From assembly GCA_947494995.1 (NCBI GenBank), contig CANLWY010000006.1, forward strand, positions 62,001 to 126,000: a stretch of DNA of 64,000 nucleotides. Direction: 5' to 3'. The notes below the pieces were generated by a model. The model did no database searches, had not been told where the DNA came from, and was given only the letters and a program-made list of their open reading frames with translations. The DNA is from an uncultured Campylobacterales bacterium (GTDB lineage: Bacteria; Campylobacterota; Campylobacteria; Campylobacterales; Arcobacteraceae). Shown piece after piece: positions 54,686 to 63,658 of the stretch (position 1 is its first letter; every line of letters starts with the position of its first letter). The translations under genes and the position numbers were made by a program.

Positions 54686-55645
54686 ATGAAAAAATTAATA
54701 TTAACATCTATGTTAGCAGCAAGTATTTTAAGTGCAGATACGATATTTGTATCAAATGAAAAAGATGACACTATTACTGTAATTGATTCAAATACTAATA
54801 AAGTTATAAAAACTTACGAAGTAGGTCAAAGACCTAGAGGAATTACTCTTACTAATGATAATTCAAAACTATATATTTGCGCAAGTGATGATGATACTGT
54901 TCAGGCAATGGATGTAAAAACTGGAAAAATTTTATATAACCTTCCTTCTGGTGAAGATCCAGAGCAATTTGCCTTACATCCAAATGGAAAAGAGCTTTAC
55001 ATATCAAATGAGGATGATGGAATTGTAACAGTAGTTGATACTGAAAATAAATCAGTTATATCGCAAATTGAGGTTGGTATTGAGCCTGAAGGGATGGCTG
55101 TAAGTCCAGATGGTAAATATGCTATTAACTCTTCTGAAACATCAAACTTTTTGCACTGGATTGATACAAAAACTAAAGAGATTGTTCATAATACATTAGT
55201 TGATCAAAGACCAAGACATATTGAGTTTACAAAAAGTGGAGATAAAGTATGGGCAAGTTCTGAAATTGGTGGAACGGTTGTTGTTTTAGATGTTAAAACA
55301 AAAGAGAAGTTAAAAACTATTGGATTTAAAATTCCTGGTATATTTAAAGATAATATTCAGCCAGTAGGAATTAAATTAACATCTGATGGAAAATATGCCT
55401 TTGTTGCTTTAGGTCCTGCTAATCATGTAGCTGTAATTGATGCAAAGAGTTATGAGGTTATTAAATATCTATTAGTAGGAAAAAGAGTTTGGCAATTAGA
55501 TTTTGCAAATAATGAGAAAAAACTATACACTACAAATGGTGTAAGTTCAGATGTTTCTGTTATTAATGTTGAAAAATTAAAAGTTGAAAAAACTATTAAA
55601 GTAGGAAGATACCCTTGGGGATTAGCAGTAATTCCTTCAAAATAG
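54686..55645 (+). CDS. pedA2: PQQ-associated YVTN beta-propeller protein (PedA2-like)
   Basis: 319 residues, signal peptide cleaved after LSA (about residue 17). Seven YVTN-type repeats of about 42 residues, for example DTITVIDSNTNKVIKTYEVG and DGIVTVVDTENKSVISQIEV, forming a periplasmic beta-propeller. It matches the beta-propeller protein of PQQ-dependent catabolism clusters (TIGR03866). The ABC ATPase and permease genes follow 15 bases later. Many acidic loops could hold metal, but I see no defined lanthanide site. Confidence 0.85.
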   Translation: MKKLILTSMLAASILSADTIFVSNEKDDTITVIDSNTNKVIKTYEVGQRPRGITLTNDNSKLYICASDDDTVQAMDVKTGKILYNLPSGEDPEQFALHPNGKELYISNEDDGIVTVVDTENKSVISQIEVGIEPEGMAVSPDGKYAINSSETSNFLHWIDTKTKEIVHNTLVDQRPRHIEFTKSGDKVWASSEIGGTVVVLDVKTKEKLKTIGFKIPGIFKDNIQPVGIKLTSDGKYAFVALGPANHVAVIDAKSYEVIKYLLVGKRVWQLDFANNEKKLYTTNGVSSDVSVINVEKLKVEKTIKVGRYPWGLAVIPSK

Positions 55646-55660
55646 GAGTTAATAAATAAT

Positions 55661-56386
55661 ATGAGTGCTCTTAAAGTAGAGAAACTTTCATTTAAGTATG
55701 AAAAAAAACTAGTTTTAAAAGATGTCTCTTTTGAGATAAAACACAACTCTTTTTTTGTACTTTTAGGCTTAAATGGGGCAGGTAAATCAACAATATTTGC
55801 CCTTCTTACAAGACTATTGGATCTTCAAGAAGGTTCAATAGTAATAAATGGACATGACATTAAAAATTATCAAAAAGCTTTAAATTATATTGGAATTGTG
55901 TTTCAAGAACCAACTTTAGATTTAGACCTTACAGTAAAACAAAACTTAAATTATTACGGTTCTTTAAAGGGGCTTTCTTTTAAACAAACTCTTGACTCAA
56001 TTAAAGATGAGATTGTAAAAATTGGACTGGAAGATAAACTAAATACAGTTACAAGAGAGCTAAATGGTGGACATAGAAGAAGAGTAGAAATACTAAGATC
56101 TCTTATTGGTAGTCCAAAACTGTTATTATTAGATGAAGCTACTGTTGGATTGGATGTTGAAAGTAGATTTGACATTTTAGAATATATCAGAAATCTTGTT
56201 AAAGAGAAGGGTATTTCTGTACTTTGGATTACACATTTATTTGATGAGGTTGAAAGTGATGATGAAATTGCAATTATTAAAAAAGGCCAAATCACTGATA
56301 CTTCAACAGTAAAAGAGATTATTAAAAAGTATGAACAAGAAAATTTAAATGATACTTTTAAATATATAAATAAAGAGCAAATATGA
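55661..56386 (+). CDS. pedB: PQQ-associated ABC transporter ATP-binding protein (PedB-like)
   Basis: 241 residues. Walker A GLNGAGKST, Q-loop IGIVFQEPTLDLDLT, variant signature LNGGHRRRVEI, Walker B LLLLDEATVGLD, switch WITHLFDEVE. The ABC-2 type ATPase of the PQQ-linked transporter (TIGR03864). It overlaps the permease gene by four bases. Confidence 0.88.
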   Translation: MSALKVEKLSFKYEKKLVLKDVSFEIKHNSFFVLLGLNGAGKSTIFALLTRLLDLQEGSIVINGHDIKNYQKALNYIGIVFQEPTLDLDLTVKQNLNYYGSLKGLSFKQTLDSIKDEIVKIGLEDKLNTVTRELNGGHRRRVEILRSLIGSPKLLLLDEATVGLDVESRFDILEYIRNLVKEKGISVLWITHLFDEVESDDEIAIIKKGQITDTSTVKEIIKKYEQENLNDTFKYINKEQI

Positions 56387-57174
56387 GAGAGCATTTAAAT
56401 TGTGCAAAAGGAATTATTTATAAAGAGCTTTTGCGATTTATAAAACAGAAAAGTAGATTTTTTTCTGCTTTAGTAAGGCCTCTTTTATGGCTTTTGATTT
56501 TTTCAGTTGGATTTAAAACCGCTCTTGGACTTGCTATTATTCCTCCATATGAAACATATATAACTTATGAGACCTATATTGTTCCAGGACTTATTGGAAT
56601 GATAATGCTTTTTAATGGAATGCAAAGTTCTCTTACAATGATATTTGATAGGGAAATGGGAAGTATGAAAATCCTTCTTAGTTCTTCTTTTAATAGAAGT
56701 TTTTTACTTTTTTGTAAAATGTTTGCAACAGCCATTGTTTCTACAATTCAGAGTATTACATTTTTAATAATTGCTTATTTTTATGGAGTTGAAATGACTC
56801 CTTTAGGATATATTTTAGCAGTACCTGCAATACTATTTTGTTCAATTATATTAAATGCTATTGCACTGTTTATATCATCAGTTATTAAACAGCTTGAAAA
56901 TTTTGCTACAGTTATGAATTTTGTAATATTTCCTATGTTTTTTCTATCATCTGCTCTTTATCCACTTTGGAAAATAAAAGATTCGTCTATTTTCCTTTTT
57001 ACAGTATCTTCTTATAACCCTTTTACTTTCATTGTAGAGTTTATTAGATTTACTTTATATATTAAATTTGATGTTCAAAATTTTTATCTATTGATTTCTT
57101 GTTTTGTAATTGCACTTCTTCTAGCTTTTATAGGCTATAGTTCTAAAAATATTTTCAAAAAAAAGTCTAGATAG
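56383..57174 (+). CDS. pedC: PQQ-associated ABC-2 type permease (PedC-like)
   Basis: 263 residues with about six membrane helices. ABC-2 family features: PLLWLLIFSVGFKTALG, the TYIVPGLIGMIMLFNGMQSS segment and SALYPLWKIKDSS. Matches the alcohol-cluster permease PedC (TIGR03861). ABC-2 permeases usually export, so its part in lanthanide uptake, reported for Pseudomonas putida, is mechanistically puzzling. Confidence 0.85.
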   Translation: MREHLNCAKGIIYKELLRFIKQKSRFFSALVRPLLWLLIFSVGFKTALGLAIIPPYETYITYETYIVPGLIGMIMLFNGMQSSLTMIFDREMGSMKILLSSSFNRSFLLFCKMFATAIVSTIQSITFLIIAYFYGVEMTPLGYILAVPAILFCSIILNAIALFISSVIKQLENFATVMNFVIFPMFFLSSALYPLWKIKDSSIFLFTVSSYNPFTFIVEFIRFTLYIKFDVQNFYLLISCFVIALLLAFIGYSSKNIFKKKSR

Positions 57175-57183
57175 CCCCTAAAA

Positions 57184-57206
57184 TAGGTATTTTTATAATG
57201 CCTATA
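57184..57206 (+). terminator. Weak stem-loop between pedC and the dehydrogenase gene
   Basis: ATAGGTATT and AATGCCTAT pair over nine bases with one wobble and a TTTAT loop. It overlaps the first half-site of island promoter 6, so folding and regulation may be connected; read-through from pedC is likely partial. Confidence 0.35.
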
Positions 57207-57232
57207 TTCAGGCTATAATCATCATGTATACT
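57201..57232 (+). promoter_or_regulatory. Island promoter 6 (alcohol dehydrogenase-pqq operon)
   Basis: CCTATA-TTCAG-GCTATA (57201-57217; first half has one mismatch), nine bases, then -10 TATACT (57227-57232). The leader to the ATG is longer than at the other six sites (82 bases after the half-site), leaving room for RNA-level control. Confidence 0.7.
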
Positions 57233-57299
57233 TCGCATCAAGCAAACGCTTCAATGAGAGTAAGAGGTGATTGTAGCAAAATTAAAAAGGGGATAGACA

Positions 57300-59039
57300 A
57301 TGTTAAAAAAACATTTACTAACTGGTTTTCTAGCTTTATGTTTTACAGCTGTAACAAGTTCTGCAGTTGGATTTGAACCTGTAAAGTATAAAGATATTGT
57401 AGATGATGCAAAAACTGTTGATGATGTTGTTTCTTATGGATTAGGTCAAAAGGGTCAGAGATATTCTCCACTTGATCAAATTAATAAGAAAACAATTAAA
57501 GATTTAGTTCCTGTTTGGAATTTTTCTTTTGGTGGAGAAAAACAAAGAGGACAAGAAGCACAACCTTTAGTTAAAGATGGAGTAATGTATGTAACAGCAT
57601 CTTATTCTAGAATCTATGCTATTGATACAAAGACAGGTGATGAGTTATGGCAGTATGAAGCAAGGCTTCCTAGTGCTATCTTACCTTGTTGTGATGTTAT
57701 TAACAGAGGAGCAGCATTATATGATGATTTAGTTTTCTTTGGAACACTAGATGCAAAAATCGTTGCACTTGACAGAAAAACTGGTAAAGTTAGATGGAAA
57801 AAGAAAATTGCAAACTATAAAGATGGGTACTCATATACAGCTGCTCCGCTTATAGTAAATGATTTACTTATTACTGGAAATTCTGGTGGTGAGTTTGGTA
57901 TTGTTGGACGTATTGATGCAAGAAACCCAAAAACTGGTGAGTTAGTATGGACTAGACCAATGGTTGAAGGACATATGGGTTACTTAAATGGTAAAGAGAA
58001 TGGTATTACTGGAAAAACTAATGCTACTTGGCCAGGTGATTTATGGAAACAAGGTGGAGCTGCTCCATGGAATGGTGTTACATATGATCCTGATACAAAC
58101 TTAATTTTTGTTCCAACAGGAAACCCTGCACCATGGAATTCACATGAAAGACCAGGAGATAACTTATATTCTGCATCTAGAGTAGCTTTAGACCCTGATA
58201 CTGGAAAAATTGTTTGGCATTTCCAAACAACTCCAAATGACGGTTGGGATTATGATGGTATGGCAGAGTTTGTACTATTTGAATATAATGAAAATGGTAA
58301 GACTGTAAAAGCAGGAGCGACTGCTGATAAAAATGGTTTCTTCTATGTATTAAATAGAGAAAATGGTAAATATATTAGATCTACTCCTTTTGTTGATAAA
58401 ATTACATGGGCTAAGGGAATGGATAAAAATGGTAGACCAATTGTAAACGAAGAGAATAGACCAGGAAATCCAAAGGGTGCTAAACAAGGTACTACTGTAT
58501 TCTCTGTACCTTCATTCTTAGGTGGTAAAAACTGGAATCCAATGGCATTCTCTCAAAAAACAGGATTATTTTATGTTCCTGCAAATGAATGGGGAATGGA
58601 TATTTGGAATAAACCTGTTTCTTATAAAAAAGGTGCTGCATATTTAGGTGCTGGATTTACTATTAAACCAGTATATGAAGATCACATTGGTGCATTAAAA
58701 GCTATTGATCCTGTAACTGGTAAAATCAAATGGATTTATAAGAACAAAGCTCCTTTATGGGGAGGTGTTTTAACAACTGCTGGTGGTTTAGTAATTACAG
58801 GAAATCCTGAAGGTAAATTAATGGCACTTGATGATGAAACTGGTGAAGTTCTATGGAGCTTCCAAACAGGAACTGGAATTGTTGGGTCTCCAATTACATG
58901 GGAAGAAGATGGTGACCAATATATTGCTGTAGTATCTGGTTGGGGTGGAGCTGTTCCTTTATGGGGTGGTGAAGTAGCAAAAACTGTTAAGTACCTAAAC
59001 CAAGGTGGTTCAGTACACGTATTTAAGCTACATAAATAG
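57300..59039 (+). CDS. PQQ-dependent alcohol dehydrogenase, lanthanide type (PedH/ExaF-like)
   Basis: Periplasmic quinoprotein that oxidises alcohols and passes electrons to cytochrome c. 579 residues, signal peptide cleaved near residue 23. Eight-bladed propeller with W-motifs (for example [18 protein letters not shown]). Vicinal disulfide C130-C131, metal ligands E198 (GGEFG) and N275 (TGNPAPWN), catalytic base D317. The decisive part is W316-D317-Y318-D319: enzymes that use lanthanides carry an extra Asp two residues after the catalytic Asp, where calcium enzymes have Ala, Ser or Thr. So I predict lanthanide dependence. Substrate range (ethanol, longer or aromatic alcohols, methanol) is not certain. 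pqqA starts 31 bases later. Confidence 0.93.
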   Translation: MLKKHLLTGFLALCFTAVTSSAVGFEPVKYKDIVDDAKTVDDVVSYGLGQKGQRYSPLDQINKKTIKDLVPVWNFSFGGEKQRGQEAQPLVKDGVMYVTASYSRIYAIDTKTGDELWQYEARLPSAILPCCDVINRGAALYDDLVFFGTLDAKIVALDRKTGKVRWKKKIANYKDGYSYTAAPLIVNDLLITGNSGGEFGIVGRIDARNPKTGELVWTRPMVEGHMGYLNGKENGITGKTNATWPGDLWKQGGAAPWNGVTYDPDTNLIFVPTGNPAPWNSHERPGDNLYSASRVALDPDTGKIVWHFQTTPNDGWDYDGMAEFVLFEYNENGKTVKAGATADKNGFFYVLNRENGKYIRSTPFVDKITWAKGMDKNGRPIVNEENRPGNPKGAKQGTTVFSVPSFLGGKNWNPMAFSQKTGLFYVPANEWGMDIWNKPVSYKKGAAYLGAGFTIKPVYEDHIGALKAIDPVTGKIKWIYKNKAPLWGGVLTTAGGLVITGNPEGKLMALDDETGEVLWSFQTGTGIVGSPITWEEDGDQYIAVVSGWGGAVPLWGGEVAKTVKYLNQGGSVHVFKLHK

Positions 59040-59070
59040 TATTATAAAATCTAAGAAAGGAGGCAAAACT

Positions 59071-59145
59071 ATGGAATGGAGTAAACCAACATTTGTTGAT
59101 AACAGATTCGGATTTGAAGTTACAATGTATATTTGTCACGTTTAG
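59071..59145 (+). CDS. pqqA: PQQ precursor peptide PqqA (24 residues)
   Basis: MEWSKPTFVDNRFGFEVTMY followed by ICHV. Precursor of the cofactor: Glu16 and Tyr20 in E-V-T-M-Y are joined by PqqE and become PQQ. Very strong ribosome site AAAGGAGG (59056-59063). Too short for default gene callers. It lies between the dehydrogenase and pqqB, the usual place at the head of the pqq genes. Confidence 0.97.
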   Translation: MEWSKPTFVDNRFGFEVTMYICHV

Positions 59146-59154
59146 GTTTTAGTT

Positions 59155-59186
59155 CAAAAGTGGGGACTCTCTCATCCTCACTTTTG
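59155..59186 (+). promoter_or_regulatory. Stem-loop between pqqA and pqqB
   Basis: CAAAAGTGGGGA and TCCTCACTTTTG pair over 12 bases with one G-T wobble and an eight-base loop, nine bases after pqqA, with no T-run after it. Such hairpins after pqqA lower expression of pqqB-E relative to pqqA or stabilise the pqqA message; known in methylotrophs. Confidence 0.7.
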
Positions 59187-59249
59187 CAACTTTGGTTTTG
59201 TTAGTGACAAGAATTAAACAAAATCAAAATTATAAAAAAAGGGAGAATT

Positions 59250-60167
59250 ATGAAGATAGAAGTTTTAGGATCAGCTGCTGGAGGAGGACTACCTCAGTTT
59301 AATTGTAATTGTGACAATTGTAGAGGTTACAGAGAAGGTAAAAAGACTATAAAAAGAAGGACACAATCTTCAATTACAGTTAGTGAAGATGGTGAAAATT
59401 GGGTATTATTTAATACCTCTCCTGATATTTTAGAGCAGATTCATAATTCTCCTTTTTTACATCCTACTAAAAAAAGAGAGACAAAAATAAAAGCAATTAT
59501 TTTCAATGATGCTCAAATTGACCATACTACAGGTCTTTTGATGTTAAGAGAAGGTTGCCCTCATGAAGTTTATTGTACAAAAGAAGTAAATGAAGAGTTA
59601 AATACGTCTTTCCCCTTATTTAAAATGCTACAACATTGGGATGGAGGAGGAACTAATTGGCACGAGATAGTTCCAAATAGTACTACAAAATTTGAAATAC
59701 CAGTTATGCCATCATATGAGTTTTATGCACACGCCTTAATATCTAATGCACCACCTTATTCAGCTTATAGAGATATGCCTCGAAGTGGAGATAATATTGG
59801 AGTTACGGTGGTGAATAAAAATACAGGTAAGAGACTTTTTTATCTTCCAGGCCTTGGAGTCTTGGAAGATCATATTTTAGAAGAGATGAAAAAAGCAGAT
59901 GTTCTTTTATTAGAAGGAACATTATGGACGGACGATGAGATGATAAAAGGAAACTTTTCTAAAAAGTTAGGAACGGAAATGGGACATCTTCCTTTAAATG
60001 GTGAAGATGGACTTATCAAAGTTCTAGATGGTTTAGAAAAACCACGAAAAATATTGATTCATATAAATAATACAAATCCTATTTTAGATGAAAGTAGTGA
60101 TGAGTATAAGGAGCTTATTTCACATGGAATAGAAGTTTCTTACGATGGTATGAGCATTGAAATTTAG
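59250..60167 (+). CDS. pqqB: PQQ biosynthesis protein PqqB
   Basis: 305 residues, metallo-beta-lactamase fold hydroxylase that oxidises the tyrosine moiety of the cross-linked precursor. Starts [20 protein letters not shown] with the zinc-binding C-N-C-x2-C motif of Pqq[12 protein letters not shown] (metal site) and [14 protein letters not shown] near the end. Ribosome site AAGGGAG. Complete; pqqC follows within 25 bases. Confidence 0.96.
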   Translation: MKIEVLGSAAGGGLPQFNCNCDNCRGYREGKKTIKRRTQSSITVSEDGENWVLFNTSPDILEQIHNSPFLHPTKKRETKIKAIIFNDAQIDHTTGLLMLREGCPHEVYCTKEVNEELNTSFPLFKMLQHWDGGGTNWHEIVPNSTTKFEIPVMPSYEFYAHALISNAPPYSAYRDMPRSGDNIGVTVVNKNTGKRLFYLPGLGVLEDHILEEMKKADVLLLEGTLWTDDEMIKGNFSKKLGTEMGHLPLNGEDGLIKVLDGLEKPRKILIHINNTNPILDESSDEYKELISHGIEVSYDGMSIEI

Positions 60168-60190
60168 TATTGGAATATAGGAGAATAGAT

Positions 60191-60949
60191 ATGACAAAAA
60201 AAATGGATAGTTTATTAAGTAAAGAAGAGTTTGAAAATAAGCTTAGAAGTATGGGAGAAATGTATCATATTCATCACCCTTTTCATGTAAGAATGTACCA
60301 AGGAGATTGTACAAAAGAGGAGATTCAAGGTTGGGTTGCAAATAGGTTTTATTATCAAACTGCAATTCCAATTAAAGATGCTGCAATTATGTCAAATAAT
60401 CCTCCTTTAGAAGATAGAAGAAAGTGGATTGATAGAATTATTGACCATGACAGTGTTGGTGGAGGAATTGAAGCTTGGTTAGAACTTGGTGAGGCAGTTG
60501 GTTTAAATAAAGAAGACTTAATCTCTCATAAATATGTTTTACCATCAGTTAAGTTTGCAGTTGATGCTTATGTAAATTTTGCAAGACGAGCTCCTTGGAA
60601 AGAAGCAGCAATGTCATCTTTAACAGAGATGTTTGCACCACAAATTCATCAGCAAAGACTTGATACTTGGCCAAAAAATTATCCTTGGATAGAACAAAAT
60701 GGTTTAAGGTATTTTCAAAAAAGATTAAGTGAAGCAAGACGTGATGTACAACATGGTTTAGCAGTAACACTTGAAGAGTTTAATACCATAGAGCTTCAAA
60801 ATAGAGCTTGTGAAATTTTACAATTTAAACTAGATATTTTATGGACAATTTGTGATGCTTTGTATTTAGCATACGAATTAAAAAGACCACCATATTTTAA
60901 TATAGAAGGATATGAAGATGCACAAAGAAAAATTACTTGTAATAAATAA
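60191..60949 (+). CDS. pqqC: Pyrroloquinoline-quinone synthase PqqC
   Basis: Cofactor-free oxidase for the last step of PQQ synthesis. 252 residues, all-helical. I start at the ATG at 60191, since AGGAG lies seven bases before it; the frame also has a TTG at 60170. PqqC residues: [62 protein letters not shown] and the RDVQHGL segment. Complete. Confidence 0.96.
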   Translation: MTKKMDSLLSKEEFENKLRSMGEMYHIHHPFHVRMYQGDCTKEEIQGWVANRFYYQTAIPIKDAAIMSNNPPLEDRRKWIDRIIDHDSVGGGIEAWLELGEAVGLNKEDLISHKYVLPSVKFAVDAYVNFARRAPWKEAAMSSLTEMFAPQIHQQRLDTWPKNYPWIEQNGLRYFQKRLSEARRDVQHGLAVTLEEFNTIELQNRACEILQFKLDILWTICDALYLAYELKRPPYFNIEGYEDAQRKITCNK

Positions 60950-61187
60950 TCATTTTCAACTTCAATGGGAAGAGAAACAAAACTCTTTTGTTCTTCTTTA
61001 TCCTGAGGGAATGGTTCAATTAAATCAAAGTGCAGGAGAGATATTAAATCTTTGTGATGGCACAAAGAAATTTGATGAGATTGTAAAAATACTTGAAGAG
61101 AAGTTCAATATGGATGATTTATCTAATGATATTGAAGAGTTTTTAGTAGATGCAATGAATAGAGAATGGGTAAAATATTATGAGTAA
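60918..61187 (+). CDS. pqqD: PqqA-binding chaperone PqqD
   Basis: 89 residues. Presents PqqA to PqqE. Family segments: [20 protein letters not shown] and a C-terminal helical part [10 protein letters not shown]. It overlaps pqqC by 32 bases; I choose the ATG at 60918 because AAGG is then eight bases away, whereas the ATG at 60912 has only two bases of spacing. Confidence 0.93.
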   Translation: MHKEKLLVINNHFQLQWEEKQNSFVLLYPEGMVQLNQSAGEILNLCDGTKKFDEIVKILEEKFNMDDLSNDIEEFLVDAMNREWVKYYE

Positions 61188-62286
61188 AAATGATATAAAA
61201 CCACCTTTATGGCTACTTTTAGAGCTTACACATAAGTGTCCTTTAGAGTGTGCATATTGTTATAACCAGCTTGATTTTGCAAATACAAAAGATGCTATGA
61301 GTAAAGAGGATTGGTTTAGAGTTTTAGAAGAGTCCAGAGAAATGGGTGCAGTTCAATTAGGAATTTCTGGAGGAGAGCCACTACTTAATAAAGATATTGT
61401 TGAAATTGTACAAAAAGCTAGTGATTTAAAGTTTTATACAAACTTGATTACTTCTGGAGTAGGTGGAACACCTGGAGTATTAAAGAAGTTAAAAGAAGCA
61501 GGTCTTAAGACAGTTCAATTAGGTATTCAATCTCATGATGAAAACACTATGACGCTGATTACAAATAATAGAACAGCTTTTAAAGATAAAATAGCATTTG
61601 CGAAAGAGGTAAAAGAGTTAGGAATGCAGCTTATTGTAAATACCTGTATAACAAGGCAGAATATTCATCAAATAGCTGAGATAATTGAGTTTTGTGATAG
61701 CATAGGTGCAAACTATTTAGAAATAGCAAATATTCAATATTATGGTTGGGCTTTAGAGAATGTAAATGCACTTCTTCCTACCGAAGAGCAGTTAGATGAG
61801 GCGATGGAAGTTACAAATCATTATAGAGAAAAAAGAAAAGATATGAAGGTGTTTTTTGTAGTGCCTGATTATTATGCAACAAGACCAAAGGCTTGTATGA
61901 ATGGTTGGGGAAGTACTTTTCTAACAATAAATCCTGATGGTGTAGCACTTCCATGTAATACTGCAAATACTTTGCCACTAGAGTTCCCAAATGTAAAAGA
62001 ATACTCTATTGAGTATATTTGGGAAGAGTCAGAATCTTTTAACTATTTTAGAGGTGATAAATGGATGAATCCTACTTGTAGGTCATGTCCTGAAAAAGAG
62101 AAAGATTTTGGTGGATGTAGATGTCAAGCTTTTGCTTTAACTAATGATATGCATGAAGCAGATCCTGTTTGTGATAAATCTTCTTATCATGGAGTAGTTA
62201 AAAAAATAATTGAAAATGCAGTACAAAGTGATTGCACACCTATTTATAGAAATAAACAAAACTCATTAGCTTTTATAAATGCTTAA
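61180..62286 (+). CDS. pqqE: PqqA peptide cyclase PqqE (radical SAM)
   Basis: Forms the Glu-Tyr carbon-carbon bond in PqqA. 368 residues. Radical SAM motif C20-x3-C24-x2-C27 (HKCPLECAYCYNQ), GISGGEPLL, and a SPASM domain with auxiliary cluster cysteines (KACMNGWGSTFLTINPDG, ALPCNTA, and CRSCPEKEKDFGGCRCQAF). Overlaps pqqD by eight bases. Last gene of the pqq operon; a strong palindrome follows. Confidence 0.97.
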   Translation: MSKNDIKPPLWLLLELTHKCPLECAYCYNQLDFANTKDAMSKEDWFRVLEESREMGAVQLGISGGEPLLNKDIVEIVQKASDLKFYTNLITSGVGGTPGVLKKLKEAGLKTVQLGIQSHDENTMTLITNNRTAFKDKIAFAKEVKELGMQLIVNTCITRQNIHQIAEIIEFCDSIGANYLEIANIQYYGWALENVNALLPTEEQLDEAMEVTNHYREKRKDMKVFFVVPDYYATRPKACMNGWGSTFLTINPDGVALPCNTANTLPLEFPNVKEYSIEYIWEESESFNYFRGDKWMNPTCRSCPEKEKDFGGCRCQAFALTNDMHEADPVCDKSSYHGVVKKIIENAVQSDCTPIYRNKQNSLAFINA

Positions 62287-62290
62287 TATT

Positions 62291-62325
62291 TTTGTTTGCT
62301 ATAAATCAAGTTTATAGCAAACAAA
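62291..62325 (+). terminator. Palindrome after pqqE
   Basis: TTTGTTTGCTATAAA and TTTATAGCAAACAAA pair perfectly over 15 bases with a five-base loop. Probably ends or protects the pqq transcript. Each arm contains a GCTATA half-site of the island activator, so it might also bind that protein upstream of promoter 7. Confidence 0.65.
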
Positions 62326-62349
62326 TCCCTTAAAATCGAATATCTCAAG

Positions 62350-62381
62350 GCTATAGCAAGGCTATAAAACTTCTATATAAT
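62350..62381 (+). promoter_or_regulatory. Island promoter 7 (NADH dehydrogenase-like gene)
   Basis: GCTATA-GCAAG-GCTATA (62350-62366), nine bases, then -10 TATAAT (62376-62381). The ATG follows 49 bases after the half-site. Extends the regulon to the flavoprotein and VOC genes. Confidence 0.73.
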
Positions 62382-62415
62382 TCTAAAAATTAAACTATTT
62401 GAAGGACAAATCAAC

Positions 62416-63615
62416 ATGGATAAAGTAGTAATTATTGGTGGTGGATATGCAGGAATCTATGCTTTAAGAGAACTTGTAAAAAATAAAAATATAAAAATCA
62501 CCTTGATTGATCAAAATACCTTTCATAATTTACAGCCTGAAGTTTATGATTTAATAGCAAACAAATCAAATATAGCAGATGTAACTATTGATTTAACAAC
62601 TCTTTGCATGGGATTTAATCATAGCTATTTAGAGTATAAAAATCTTAAGGTTAGAAAAATTGACCAAAAATCAAAGAGAATTTATACTGATGAACAAGAG
62701 ATTGTAGAATTTGATTATTTGATACTTGCAGCAGGAACTAGAACCTTTTTCCCACCGATAATTCCTGGACTTAATAATGCCCATGATATAAAGAAACTTC
62801 CTTGGGCAATGTATTTTAAACAGAGTTTTGAAAATCAACTCTTTAAAAAAATACAACTTGAAGTAAAACAGTGTGATGATACTCATATTGTAGTTGTAGG
62901 AGCAGGACTTTCAGGTGTTGAAATAGCTGCTGAAATGGCATATAATTCTAAAATGTTTTTCAAAAGAGGAAATTTTTCTTGTGATAATTTAAAAATATCT
63001 CTTATTAGTAGTTCTGATACTATTCTTCCAGGACTTCCATCTGAACTGATTAGAATTTCTCATAATAGATTAAAATCATTAGGAATCAATGTAATTACAA
63101 ATACAAAGCTTCAAAAATGTGAAGATGGTTTTGCTTATCTTTCAAATGGAACAAAAATAAATCATTCTTTTTTAATTTTTACAGGTGGAGTTGAAGCTTC
63201 AAAAATTACTCAAGAGCTTGATATAGAAAAAACGTCACGTGGTCAAATTGTAGTAAATGAGTTTATGCAAACAGACAAGTATCCAAATATATTTGCAGTT
63301 GGAGATGTTTCAGAGATAAAAAATAGTAAAGGTGAAATAATGCCTCCTAATGTAACAATGGCAAGACTAAGTGGAGCGAATGCAGGGAAAAATATTTTGA
63401 ATATTATAAAAAAAAGAAAGCTAGAAAAATGTACTCCAAAACTTGATGGAATCTTGATAGCACTTGGAGGGAAATATGCTGCAGGAAGTATTTATAATCT
63501 CTTTTTTGTCAAAGGAAGGTTAGCTTATGAAATTAAAAAATATGTTTTTGATTCTTATAGAAAACCTTTATTAAAATTAATTAAACAAGGTTATAAAAGA
63601 TTAAAAAAAGGATAA
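62416..63615 (+). CDS. Type-2 NADH dehydrogenase-like FAD oxidoreductase
   Basis: 399 residues. FAD-binding start VVIIGGGYAGIYALREL, second nucleotide site VVVGAGLSGVEIAAEMA and the FAD motif NIFAVGDVSE place it in the NDH-2/sulfide:quinone reductase group; no redox cysteine pair of sulfide:quinone reductases is evident. A basic, amphipathic C-terminus (YRKPLLKLIKQGYKRLKKG) may hold it on the membrane. It could reoxidise NADH made from the aldehyde and acid products of alcohol oxidation; that link is inferred from the shared promoter type. Confidence 0.82.
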   Translation: MDKVVIIGGGYAGIYALRELVKNKNIKITLIDQNTFHNLQPEVYDLIANKSNIADVTIDLTTLCMGFNHSYLEYKNLKVRKIDQKSKRIYTDEQEIVEFDYLILAAGTRTFFPPIIPGLNNAHDIKKLPWAMYFKQSFENQLFKKIQLEVKQCDDTHIVVVGAGLSGVEIAAEMAYNSKMFFKRGNFSCDNLKISLISSSDTILPGLPSELIRISHNRLKSLGINVITNTKLQKCEDGFAYLSNGTKINHSFLIFTGGVEASKITQELDIEKTSRGQIVVNEFMQTDKYPNIFAVGDVSEIKNSKGEIMPPNVTMARLSGANAGKNILNIIKKRKLEKCTPKLDGILIALGGKYAAGSIYNLFFVKGRLAYEIKKYVFDSYRKPLLKLIKQGYKRLKKG

Positions 63616-63658
63616 AACAATAAAATAATTACTCACAAATTATATAAGGGAAAATAAA

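Noticed and set aside
54162-55645. Lanmodulin-like EF-hand lanthanide-binding protein
   Set aside because: I looked for D-x-D-x-D-G-type EF-hand loops in the small exported proteins of the island and found none that are convincing; acidic loops in the propeller are ordinary YVTN turns.
62291-62325. The palindrome after pqqE as an eighth activator promoter
   Set aside because: It has single GCTATA half-sites in inverted orientation and no correctly spaced second half-site and -10; a terminator or RNA-stability hairpin is simpler.
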